A DNA stretch of 14,819 nt from Desulfotignum sp. (GTDB lineage: Bacteria > Desulfobacterota > Desulfobacteria > Desulfobacterales > Desulfobacteraceae). Positions 1 to 6,942 of this stretch are shown piece after piece (the first letter of the stretch is position 1; every line of letters begins with the position of its first letter). The stretch lies in NCBI GenBank assembly GCA_021737445.1, contig JAIPDY010000063.1, positions 1-14,819 of the forward strand, in the 5' to 3' direction. The position numbers and the translations under genes are program-made. Below the pieces are notes generated by a model. The model was not told the origin of the DNA. It saw nothing but the letters and a program-made list of their open reading frames with translations, and searched no databases.

Positions 1-498
1 AACGGCATCGGCAGGGGAGTGGCCACCACATTTGTGCTGGTTTTCTCCAATCTGCTGGTGTCGCTGCTGCGGAACATCATTCCTCCCAAAGTCCGGATTG
101 CCTGCTACATTGTCATTATTGCCACATTTGTCACCATTGTGGAACTGGTCATGCAGGCCTATACCTATCCCTTGTTTTTGAAACTGGGAATTTTTATTCC
201 CCTGATCGTGGTCAACTGTATTGTACTGGGAAGAGCAGAAGCCTTTGCCAGCAAAAACAATCCTGTGATGGCCATTGCAGACGGACTGGGTATCGGTATC
301 GGCTTTACCCTTTCCCTTGCTGCCCTGGGTGCAGTGCGTGAATTTCTGGGCGCCGGCACCATTACCATCTGGGGAGGAAATCCCGTGTTTGCCATGCCGG
401 AAAGCTTCCAGGCATTCTCCTTTATGGTGGAAGCACCCGGTGCCTTTGTGGCCCTGGGCCTGATGCTGGCATGCATGAACCTCATAGGCAGCAAATAA
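1..498 (+). CDS. rnfE: Rnf complex membrane subunit RnfE (5' end outside window)
   Basis: The open frame runs in from base 1 to a TAA, giving 165 visible residues. The visible part starts at the conserved NGIGRGVATT stretch, so roughly 35-40 N-terminal residues lie upstream (inference from family length). RnfE is an integral membrane subunit of the Rnf complex, which couples electron flow between ferredoxin and NAD to Na+ or H+ transport. The protein is almost all hydrophobic helices. It carries the family signature PLIVVNCIVLGRAEAFA, whose Cys (visible residue 73) is one of the cysteines thought to hold a membrane [2Fe-2S] cluster with its partner RnfA; the second Cys would be upstream of the window. 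It ends 11 bp before rnfA, and the rnfA ribosome site overlaps its stop. Family assignment is firm; the paralogous NqrD is the only alternative, and the Rnf-type neighbour does not by itself exclude an Nqr operon. Confidence 0.9.
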   Translation, partial: NGIGRGVATTFVLVFSNLLVSLLRNIIPPKVRIACYIVIIATFVTIVELVMQAYTYPLFLKLGIFIPLIVVNCIVLGRAEAFASKNNPVMAIADGLGIGIGFTLSLAALGAVREFLGAGTITIWGGNPVFAMPESFQAFSFMVEAPGAFVALGLMLACMNLIGSK

Positions 499-509
499 GG
501 AGACATCCA

Positions 510-1082
510 ATGGAATATTTTGAAATTGCCATCAGCTGTATCTTCATCAACAATATCCTCCTTGCCCAGTTCCTTGGCAACTGCCCCTTTCTGGGCACTT
601 CCAAAAAAATGGAAACCGCAGTGGGCATGTCAATGGCAGTGGTATTTGTACTTGTCATGGCAGGGGTCATTACCTGGTCCCTTGACACCTATCTGCTCAA
701 GACCCTGAATGTGGAATACCTGCGAACCCTGTCATTCATTCTGGTCATTGCCTCTCTGGTCCAGTTTGTGGAGATGTTTTTGAAAAAGAGCATCCCCGGC
801 CTGTATGCGGGCTTAGGAATTTTTCTGCCCCTGATCACCACCAACTGTGCTGTTATGGGTGCCTGTCTGCTGAATATCAGCAATGAATATTCATTTACAA
901 AAGCACTGGTATCATCCTTTGCCTATGCTGTGGGATTCGGACTGGCCCTGATTTTGTTTGCCGGGGTCCGGGAACGGGTCAATATCGCACGGGTACCCAG
1001 ACCGCTGCAGGACACTTCCATCGGGCTTGTCACCGCCGGCATCATTGCCCTGACCTTTACCTCATTCAGAGGAATGGTATAA
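510..1082 (+). CDS. rnfA: Rnf complex membrane subunit RnfA
   Basis: A 190-residue integral membrane protein, close to the usual RnfA length of about 193. The start is ATG at 510, preceded by AAGGAGA at 497-503; an in-frame ATG at 471 lies inside rnfE and is not preferred. RnfA pairs with RnfE in the membrane as the electron-carrying core of the ferredoxin:NAD+ oxidoreductase ion pump. Both cluster cysteines expected for the family are seen: Cys25 in FLGNCPFLG and Cys113 in PLITTNCAVMGAC. About six membrane helices are apparent, with the characteristic inverted-repeat relation to RnfE. The gene is followed 42 bp later by mltG, not rnfB. This fits operons ordered rnfBCDGEA (rnfB first) better than those ordered CDGEAB. 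NqrE is the paralogous alternative. Confidence 0.92.
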   Translation: MEYFEIAISCIFINNILLAQFLGNCPFLGTSKKMETAVGMSMAVVFVLVMAGVITWSLDTYLLKTLNVEYLRTLSFILVIASLVQFVEMFLKKSIPGLYAGLGIFLPLITTNCAVMGACLLNISNEYSFTKALVSSFAYAVGFGLALILFAGVRERVNIARVPRPLQDTSIGLVTAGIIALTFTSFRGMV

Positions 1083-1124
1083 AAAACCATCAAAGGGAAC
1101 TGTATACTTCGGGGTAAAACCAGC

Positions 1125-2117
1125 ATGCGGGTGCTTGCGGCAATCCTTGTGGCAGCAGGTCTGATCCTGGGCACAGGCGGATTTTGGGCATGGAAAACGC
1201 TGCACACGCCCGGCTCAGCAGATGACAGGCAGGTTGTATTTACCATCCATCCAGGCCAGTCCCTGAAACAGATCGCAGCAAATCTTGAATCCCGGGGCCT
1301 TATATCAGATGCTTTTTTGTTCACATGGTATGTCCGGTATAAGAAAGCCGGCACCCGCCTTCCGGCCGGGGAATACCTTTTATCGGCCGATCTGACACCG
1401 ATCCAGATACTGAATACCCTGCTGCAGGGAAAAGTCAGGCTCTACCGGCTCACGATTCCCGAAGGCCTGAACATGGATGAAACAGCATCCCTTGTTGCAC
1501 AGGCGGGCTTTTGTGATACAAAAACATTTCTGGATCTGTGCACGGATCAGGCATTTATCACTGCCCTTTCTATCCCGTCCCACACCCTGGAAGGATTCTT
1601 GTTTCCAGATACCTATTTTTTCCCAAAATCCGTCACCTGCCGCCAGGTAATCAAAAAAATGGTGGACACCTTTTTTACCGTGTTCACCCCCCAATGGCAG
1701 GAACGCGCAGAAACCATGGGATTTACCCTCCAGGAGATCGTCACCCTGGCATCCATGATCGAAAAGGAAACCGGTGATGCATCGGAACGCCCCCTGATCG
1801 CCTCGGTATTCCACAACCGCCTGAAAAAAAAGATGCGGCTGGAAAGTGATCCCACTGTTATCTATGGTGACGCGGAGTTTGACGGCCGTATCAGAACCCG
1901 GCATTTGCGCAGAAAAACCGACTACAACACCTACCAGATGCACGGACTTCCCAAAGGCCCCATTGCCAGTCCCGGGGCAAAGGCCCTGGAAGCGGCACTG
2001 TTTCCTGCCCGGAGTGATTATCTTTTTTTTGTATCCAAAAACGACACCACCCATTATTTTTCAAAAACCCTGGCAGAGCACAACAGGGCCGTGCGAAAAT
2101 ACCAGTTGAACAAGTGA
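1125..2117 (+). CDS. mltG: Endolytic murein transglycosylase MltG (YceG family)
   Basis: A 330-residue protein, the usual size. Residues 1-22 form a single N-terminal membrane anchor, residues about 37-90 resemble the LysM-like subdomain, and residues about 105-325 are the YceG catalytic domain. MltG cleaves nascent glycan strands next to the inner membrane and is thought to set glycan chain length or release strands from the membrane. Visible motifs are EGFLFPDTYFF (156-166), SMIEKETG (210-217; Glu213 aligns with the catalytic Glu of E. coli MltG), RLESDPTVIYG (238-248), and the C-terminal GLPKGPIASPG (274-284) with TTHYFS. The ribosome site before ATG 1125 is weak (GGGG at 1111-1114). It starts 42 bp after rnfA with no visible terminator, so it may be cotranscribed with the rnf operon although the function is unrelated. 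Function by family is firm. Confidence 0.95.
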   Translation: MRVLAAILVAAGLILGTGGFWAWKTLHTPGSADDRQVVFTIHPGQSLKQIAANLESRGLISDAFLFTWYVRYKKAGTRLPAGEYLLSADLTPIQILNTLLQGKVRLYRLTIPEGLNMDETASLVAQAGFCDTKTFLDLCTDQAFITALSIPSHTLEGFLFPDTYFFPKSVTCRQVIKKMVDTFFTVFTPQWQERAETMGFTLQEIVTLASMIEKETGDASERPLIASVFHNRLKKKMRLESDPTVIYGDAEFDGRIRTRHLRRKTDYNTYQMHGLPKGPIASPGAKALEAALFPARSDYLFFVSKNDTTHYFSKTLAEHNRAVRKYQLNK

Positions 2118-2138
2118 GGCGAAATAAAGCTTCCGGAA

Positions 2139-2717
2139 TCAATCATCAAACTGGCGCAGATACACAATCACAGCCCCTGATCTGGATTTTTTTTTACGCT
2201 CCCATGCAAATCCCAGCACAATGTCCCGGGCCTTGAGCTTTGCCAGCAGATCTTCGATCATATCCGGCAATACCGGTCCCAGCTCGGAATGCAGCCCCCT
2301 GCCAACAATAATGCGCACCGTGAAATACCCCTGCTGCTGACAGGAAATCAAAAAGGATCTGGCCTTGAGTTCCGCACCCAGGGCGGTAAACCCGTGCAGG
2401 TCCAGGTCCAGATCGTTTTCCGGCGGGGGATACCGTTTTATCCTCTTGTGGTATGGCATGGGATCGGGTGATGACCTGGCAGGCCTGTCCGGTTTGGATA
2501 AAAAAGCCTCCAGAAGGGCGGAGAAATTTTCTGTTTCAGATGTTTCGGTATCAGAGGAGCAAACACCTTTGTCCATGACCGGCAGACCGTGGCGGTTCAC
2601 CTGCCGGGGAGAGATGTTTTCCGATACTGATTCCGACCCGTTGTTCCGGGTAAATGCCTGGAGAAAATCTTCATCCGGCCGTAATCTGGGGGGCCTGTAT
2701 TTTTTTTTTCTTCCCAT
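2139..2717 (-). CDS. Smr-domain protein (MutS2-type C-terminal nuclease-like domain)
   Basis: A 192-residue protein. Residues 1-95 are basic then polar, low in complexity and probably disordered. Residues about 102-190 are a Smr domain, with the LDLHG motif at 105-109 (His108) and the second motif GRGLHS at 139-144. Smr domains bind or nick DNA or RNA; stand-alone bacterial versions have been linked to RNA cleavage and ribosome rescue, but the role here is not established. The coding strand has an A10 run in codons 3-6 and an A9 run in a Lys triplet near the C-terminus, both possible slippage sites. No ribosome site precedes the ATG, and a sigma70-like promoter predicts a leader of only about 5 nt. 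It is divergent from an RNase II-family gene and convergent with mltG (21 bp apart). Confidence 0.85.
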   Translation of the reverse strand: MGRKKKYRPPRLRPDEDFLQAFTRNNGSESVSENISPRQVNRHGLPVMDKGVCSSDTETSETENFSALLEAFLSKPDRPARSSPDPMPYHKRIKRYPPPENDLDLDLHGFTALGAELKARSFLISCQQQGYFTVRIIVGRGLHSELGPVLPDMIEDLLAKLKARDIVLGFAWERKKKSRSGAVIVYLRQFDD

Positions 2718-2728
2718 AACAGGTATGG

Positions 2729-2757
2729 ATTCTACCCCAGATATCCCTGTTTTTCAA
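2729..2757 (-). promoter_or_regulatory. Predicted sigma70-like promoter of the Smr gene
   Basis: Read on the minus strand: -35 TTGAAA (2757-2752), a 17 bp spacer, -10 TAGAAT (2734-2729), each 5 of 6 to consensus. Transcription would begin near 2722, about 5 nt before the ATG at 2717, so the mRNA would be nearly leaderless. A CAGGTA hexamer (2720-2725, plus strand) lies between the -10 and the start codon. Assigned by eye only. Confidence 0.55.
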
Positions 2758-2779
2758 GACAAACCCTTTTGTTCTGTAT

Positions 2780-2808
2780 TTGACTTTGCCCCCCCTTCCT
2801 GCTATTGT
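2780..2808 (+). promoter_or_regulatory. Predicted sigma70-like promoter of the RNase gene, start site at the start codon
   Basis: -35 TTGACT (2780-2785), a 17 bp spacer, and -10 TATTGT (2803-2808) preceded by TG plus one base (2800-2802), an extended -10 feature. The expected transcription start is at 2815 or 2816; the ATG begins at 2816. There is no Shine-Dalgarno sequence between the promoter and the gene. A leaderless mRNA is therefore predicted. Confidence 0.55.
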
Positions 2809-2815
2809 CTGATGC

Positions 2816-4795
2816 ATGAAAATTGGCAGCATTGTTGAATACATTGATCAACAGAAAATCATAGCAGCGGTAATATTAAGCGAGAAAAAAGGCAAGCTCA
2901 AATTACTCAATGAAAACAGCCGGGAGATCAGCTTTTCTGAAAAAAGGCTTGCCCATATCTCACAGGTGCGCCTGGACACAGACCAGTCCAGAAACCATCT
3001 GATCAACCACCTGCAGACGGTGACCGAAAACCGCAAAAAACTGTCCGAACAGATCGATATCAGAGAGTTATGGGAAATTCTCCATGAGGAATCCGGTGAT
3101 ATTGACATTTCCGCCATGACGCTGTTCTGCTTTGATCCGCCGCTGACCCCAGACCATGAGGCTGCGGTTATCCGGGCGTTTTTCAATGACCGGCTCTATT
3201 TTAAATTCAACCAGATCCTTTTTGCGCCCTATACCCCGGAACAGGTGGAAGCCAAAAAAAAGCAGCTCAAACAAGCCCGGAAAAAAGAACGCCTGATGCA
3301 AAAAGGGGTGGCATGGCTCACTGCCATGCAGGCACAAATCAGTGAGCCGGAGCTTTGTGATCCGGAAGTGCTGGATATACTCAAGTCATATTATCTTTTT
3401 GGAAATGATGCAGACAATGCCGCCATTGCCAGACAGATGATCAAAAATGCAGGCATGGGATCTGCTGATCCCATTTTTGGTTTTTTTGTCCGTGCAGGTA
3501 TCTGGCACCCGGATGAAAACATCGACCTGATAACCATGGGTGTGCCCACCACATTCCCGCCGGAGGTGGAAGCTGCCGGAAAAAAACTGTGCTTGACCCA
3601 TACAGGTGTTTTCCAGGATCCCCGGAGAAAAGACCTTACCCATGTCCCTTTGATCACCATAGACGGCCAGTCCACCCTGGATTATGATGATGCCATCAGC
3701 CTTGAAAAAACAGACCAGGGATATTGCCTGGGAATCCATATTATCGATGTGGGGGCCTATATCTCATCCGGAGATCCGATTGACATGGCAGCCCGGCAGC
3801 GGGCCAGCTCCATCTACATGCCTGATGACAAACTGCCCATGCTGCCTGCTGACCTGTCCGAGGATCTGTGCAGCCTGCGGCAGGGGGAAACCCGGCCCGG
3901 CATCAGCACCCTGATCCAGATGAACCGGTTCTTTGAAATCCTTGATTTTAAAATTGTTCCCAGCATTATCCGGATTCACCAGCAGATGAGTTATTCCGAG
4001 GCCAATCTTTTAAACGGCAAGGATGACCCCATCACCAGTCTCTATAAAATTGCCACCCTGCTGCGGGAAAAACGGCTGAAAGCCGGTGCTGTGCAGATTA
4101 CCCTGCCCGAGGTCAATGTATGGATAGAGGAAAACAAAGAGATACGCTATGCCAGGGTGGACCGGGAAAACCCCTCCAGGATGCTGGTGTCGGAAATGAT
4201 GATTTTTGCCAATTCCCTGATGGCAAAGTTCCTTGCCGACCATAAGACACCGGCGGTATTCCGTTCCCAGCCCCCACCTGCCCAGCGCCTGTTCAAGGGG
4301 GTTGAAACCGCCCTGCTGCCCAATCTCATGCAGCGCAAACATTTGAGCCGGGCCGTGATCAGCACCTATCCCCAGACCCATTCCGGATTAGGGGTCACCG
4401 CCTATGCCACTGCCACCTCCCCCATACGGCGGTACCATGACCTGCTCACCCAGCGCCAGATCAAGGCGGTTCTGGGAATGAACCCTGCCTATTCAAAAAA
4501 TGATCTGGAAAATATACTGGCTGCGGTATCGGTTCCCATGGTCAATGCCGGCCGGATCCAGGGCAACCGGAAACGCTACTGGCTGCTCAAATACCTGGAA
4601 TCTTTGCGGGGCAGCAGTATAGAAGCCCTGGTGCTGGACTCCCACCGGGACCATTACAATATTCTGCTCAAGGAGTTCATGATTGAGGCCAGGCTGCCGG
4701 CGTCCGGGCTCAAACTGAAACTCGGGGATATCATCCAGGTGACGGTCCAGCATGTGGATGCCCGGCGGAACCAGCTGTCTTTGTTTGCTGTCTGA
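2816..4795 (+). CDS. RNase II/RNase R family 3'-5' exoribonuclease (RNB domain)
   Basis: A 659-residue protein. Enzymes of this family degrade single-stranded RNA processively from the 3' end, in the cytoplasm. Residues 1-60 form a short OB-like start (MKIGSIVEYIDQQK), and residues about 140-165 a charged Lys/Arg/Glu helix. The RNB catalytic domain runs from about 270 to 560, and a small S1-like OB domain from about 600 to 659. The four metal-binding aspartates are all present in TIDGQSTLDYDDAI: Asp283, 289, 291 and 292, with exactly the spacing of Asp201, 207, 209 and 210 of E. coli RNase II. TSPIRRYHDL (534-543) is the conserved RNB motif further on. It is shorter than typical RNase R (about 800) and close to RNase II (about 640). 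The start is supported by the N-terminal motif, not by a ribosome site, which is absent. Whether it is a functional RNase II or R equivalent cannot be told from sequence alone. Confidence 0.92.
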   Translation: MKIGSIVEYIDQQKIIAAVILSEKKGKLKLLNENSREISFSEKRLAHISQVRLDTDQSRNHLINHLQTVTENRKKLSEQIDIRELWEILHEESGDIDISAMTLFCFDPPLTPDHEAAVIRAFFNDRLYFKFNQILFAPYTPEQVEAKKKQLKQARKKERLMQKGVAWLTAMQAQISEPELCDPEVLDILKSYYLFGNDADNAAIARQMIKNAGMGSADPIFGFFVRAGIWHPDENIDLITMGVPTTFPPEVEAAGKKLCLTHTGVFQDPRRKDLTHVPLITIDGQSTLDYDDAISLEKTDQGYCLGIHIIDVGAYISSGDPIDMAARQRASSIYMPDDKLPMLPADLSEDLCSLRQGETRPGISTLIQMNRFFEILDFKIVPSIIRIHQQMSYSEANLLNGKDDPITSLYKIATLLREKRLKAGAVQITLPEVNVWIEENKEIRYARVDRENPSRMLVSEMMIFANSLMAKFLADHKTPAVFRSQPPPAQRLFKGVETALLPNLMQRKHLSRAVISTYPQTHSGLGVTAYATATSPIRRYHDLLTQRQIKAVLGMNPAYSKNDLENILAAVSVPMVNAGRIQGNRKRYWLLKYLESLRGSSIEALVLDSHRDHYNILLKEFMIEARLPASGLKLKLGDIIQVTVQHVDARRNQLSLFAV

Positions 4796-4823
4796 TTTGT
4801 TCGTCTGAAAATTTTTTATACCT

Positions 4824-6074
4824 TCAATGTTTAAAGCTGCGCTGTCCGGTGAATACCATGGCGGCATCATGCTCGTTGCAGGCCAGAATGGACTGGTGGT
4901 CGTTGAGTGATCCGCCAGGCTGAATCACAGCCTTGATCCCCTGGGCCAGCCCCACGTCAATGCCGTCCCGGAACGGGAAAAATGCATCTGACACCATGGC
5001 AGCCCCCGCAAGGCCGCCCTTGACAGCAGCCACCTGTGTCTCAATCTCCTTTTGCAGGTCCGGGTCTGTGAGGTCTGCAAACCCCTTGTTGTACCTTTCA
5101 AAACAATACCGGTCCGCCAGTTTGCGGTATGCCTTGTCCACGGCAATCTGTGCCACCCCCACCCGGTCCTGCTCCCCGGTGCCGATGCCCACGGTGACAT
5201 TGTCCCTGACATAGATCACCGAGTTGGAAGTGATGCCCGATTCCACCAGCCATCCGAATATCATGTCTTCATATTCCTGTTCCGTGGGTCCCCGGTGCAC
5301 CGTGTAGGTTTGCCCCTGATAATCGGCCGTGGCCGGGATCAGATCTTTTCTGGTGAGGGTCTGTGGCACAAATGACCACTGGGCCACAATCCCGCCGTCC
5401 ATCAGGCTTTTAAAATCCACCACCCTTTCCCCGATAAAGGTCTGGAGCCGGTCCATGGCATTGATGCGGATGACCCGCAGATTTTTTCTGGCACCCAGGA
5501 TATCCATGACCCCGTCCTCAAATTCCGGGGCCACCACCACTTCGGCATACTGGGAGGCGATGGCCAGGGCAGTGGCTTTGTCCACTGCCCGGTTCAGGGC
5601 GATGCACCCGCCGAATGCCGCCACCCGGTCCGCCATATAGGCCCTGGTATAGGCTTTTTCCAGTGTATCTGCCCGGGCTGCGCCGCAGGGGTTGTTGTGT
5701 TTGACAATCACGGCACAGGGGGTATCGGTAAAATATCTGAGGATGTTCAGACAGTTATCCGCATCTGTCAGATTGGTCTTGCCCGGGTGTTTCCCGGACT
5801 GGAGCAAAGCAATATCTGATACCAGGTGCCGGCCCGGCTGGATGGTTTTTGCATCACCCAGTGCCAGGTTGCCGTTGACCAGCCGGTACAGGGCCGCTTC
5901 CTGGCCCGGGTTTTCCCCGTACCGCAGCCCTTTTTTAACCCCGTCTATCACCCAGGACACCTTTTCGTAAAAAAGGGTCTGGCGTTTGTCACCGTCCACA
6001 AAAGCGATTTCCATGCAGGGGGTGAAATGGTCATCCATGATGGTTTTATACATCTGTTTGAGGTCTTTGGACAT
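4824..6074 (-). CDS. purH: AICAR formyltransferase, separate second cistron of split PurH
   Basis: A 416-residue protein matching the C-terminal domain of bifunctional PurH. It transfers a formyl group from 10-formyltetrahydrofolate to AICAR, giving FAICAR, the penultimate step of IMP synthesis. Visible motifs are LRYGENPGQEAALY (50-63), the catalytic VKHNNPCG with Lys125 and His126, AFGG (153-156), and the usual C-terminal end AMVFTG. Its ATG lies one codon after the TAA of the upstream cyclohydrolase gene and in the same frame (TAA-CCC-ATG). The ribosome site GGGAGAA sits inside the last codons of the upstream gene, so translation is probably coupled. Its 3' end is 28 bp from the convergent RNase gene, with no hairpin terminator visible between them. 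Two separate chains here replace the single bifunctional chain found in most bacteria. Confidence 0.94.
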   Translation of the reverse strand: MSKDLKQMYKTIMDDHFTPCMEIAFVDGDKRQTLFYEKVSWVIDGVKKGLRYGENPGQEAALYRLVNGNLALGDAKTIQPGRHLVSDIALLQSGKHPGKTNLTDADNCLNILRYFTDTPCAVIVKHNNPCGAARADTLEKAYTRAYMADRVAAFGGCIALNRAVDKATALAIASQYAEVVVAPEFEDGVMDILGARKNLRVIRINAMDRLQTFIGERVVDFKSLMDGGIVAQWSFVPQTLTRKDLIPATADYQGQTYTVHRGPTEQEYEDMIFGWLVESGITSNSVIYVRDNVTVGIGTGEQDRVGVAQIAVDKAYRKLADRYCFERYNKGFADLTDPDLQKEIETQVAAVKGGLAGAAMVSDAFFPFRDGIDVGLAQGIKAVIQPGGSLNDHQSILACNEHDAAMVFTGQRSFKH

Positions 6075-6077
6075 GGG

Positions 6078-6761
6078 TTATTCTCCCGGAATATAAGATG
6101 AGTGAAGCTCCGTACCCGTGCATTCAGCCAGGTAGTCGGCAATGGCTCTGTCATAAGCGGCGGTGTGTTCAAAGGCCTGGCAGGCCATTTCAAACCGGTC
6201 TTTCAGGGCCAAAGCTCCCTGATTGGCCCGAAGCTTCTCAAGTATTTCAGCATAAGCGGACGGATCCACCACCGGTGCCACCCGGATAAAGTTTTTGGCG
6301 GCAGCCCGGATCATGGTGGGGCCGCCGATGTCGATGTTGCCCCTGGCATTCTCCAGGGTGGCACCGACCCTGGCAATGGTCTCACTGAAGGGGTAGAGAT
6401 TGACCACCACCATATCAATGGGTCGGGCACCTGTCCGTTCCAGGTCTTTCTGGTGGGCTTCATTATAGGTTTCGGTCAGCAGGCCCAGATAAATTTTGAA
6501 ATCCAGGGTTTTCACCAGGCCCCCCTGGGTTTCGGGCTGGCCGGTATACTCTGATACCTGCTGCAGGTGGCGGGAGGCCCTGTCTCCTAAAATCTCTTTA
6601 ACCCGCTCAAAGGTACCGCCGGTGGACAGGATGACAAGCTCCGGATTCAGGGCAATCATGCCCGGAACCAATGCCTCCAGACCGGATTTGTCAGACACGC
6701 TCACCAGCATGGTGTTGATCTTCACCAGATCATCAGTTTTTTCCACCACATTTTTTGCCAT
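6078..6761 (-). CDS. purH: IMP cyclohydrolase, separate first cistron of split PurH
   Basis: A 227-residue protein equal to the N-terminal domain of PurH. It closes FAICAR to IMP, the last step of de novo purine synthesis. The start is ATG at 6761 with AAAGGA just upstream; a longer frame to 6842 is open but would begin upstream of the predicted promoter. Motifs: SDKSG (23-27), STGGT (46-50), VKTL with Lys84, NLYPF (121-125), and NIDIGGPTMIRAAAKN (142-157) with Asp144 and Lys156. The loop usually reading VKTLHPKxHGG instead reads VKTLDFKIYLG (83-93), which is distinctive. The catalytic Lys, Tyr, Asp and Lys positions known from human ATIC all appear to be kept, so activity is likely. It is followed by the formyltransferase after one stop and one codon. 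Confidence 0.92.
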   Translation of the reverse strand: MAKNVVEKTDDLVKINTMLVSVSDKSGLEALVPGMIALNPELVILSTGGTFERVKEILGDRASRHLQQVSEYTGQPETQGGLVKTLDFKIYLGLLTETYNEAHQKDLERTGARPIDMVVVNLYPFSETIARVGATLENARGNIDIGGPTMIRAAAKNFIRVAPVVDPSAYAEILEKLRANQGALALKDRFEMACQAFEHTAAYDRAIADYLAECTGTELHSSYIPGE

Positions 6762-6801
6762 TATACCGTCCTTTCTCTTGTGTCGTAAAAATCGTAATTT
6801 G

Positions 6802-6830
6802 TTCATACCATGCAGGTACTGCTGCGTCAA
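6802..6830 (-). promoter_or_regulatory. Predicted sigma70-like promoter of the purH pair
   Basis: On the minus strand: -35 TTGACG (6830-6825), a 17 bp spacer, -10 TATGAA (6807-6802). Transcription would start near 6795, giving a leader of about 34 nt that contains the ribosome site before ATG 6761. One CAGGTA hexamer (6813-6818) lies inside the spacer, where a bound protein would block RNA polymerase. Confidence 0.5.
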
Positions 6831-6895
6831 GCTGTGAGGCATCCGGTGGATACCGTACCTGGCAGGTATATTTTATTTTGACATTTGCACAGGTA
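6813..6895. promoter_or_regulatory. CAGGTA/TACCTG hexamer cluster between purH and the dehydrogenase gene, candidate shared operators
   Basis: CAGGTA occurs at 6813-6818, 6863-6868 and 6890-6895, and TACCTG at 6856-6861. The middle two form a perfect palindrome, TACCTG-G-CAGGTA (6856-6868). The outer two each fall inside the 17 bp spacer of one of the two divergent promoters. This arrangement suggests one regulator acting on both genes. The regulator is unknown, and the hexamer also occurs by chance elsewhere in the window. Confidence 0.4.
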
Positions 6896-6906
6896 TGAAT
6901 AACAAT
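6878..6906 (+). promoter_or_regulatory. Predicted sigma70-like promoter of the dehydrogenase-CBS gene
   Basis: A perfect -35 TTGACA (6878-6883), a 17 bp spacer, and a weaker -10 AACAAT (6901-6906). Transcription would start near 6913. The leader then contains a strong ribosome site, AAGGAGG (6931-6937), before ATG 6943. A CAGGTA hexamer lies in the spacer (6890-6895). Confidence 0.45.
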
Positions 6907-6942
6907 ACCGAATCAAAATGACCGCATTTAAAGGAGGGCACC

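Noticed and set aside
2700..2709. T10 run read as a terminator tail
   Set aside because: It lies inside the Smr coding region and no GC-rich hairpin precedes it on the plus strand.
2365..2838. 157-residue plus-strand frame opposite the Smr gene
   Set aside because: It is a shadow; the Smr motifs on the minus strand are clear and this frame resembles nothing.
4796..4823. Shared terminator between the convergent RNase and purH genes
   Set aside because: There is a T run but no stem of useful length in the 28 bp gap.
6762..6842. Upstream extension of the IMP cyclohydrolase to an ATG at 6842
   Set aside because: It would begin upstream of the predicted promoter, has no ribosome site, and adds residues unlike the family; ATG 6761 has AAAGGA just upstream.
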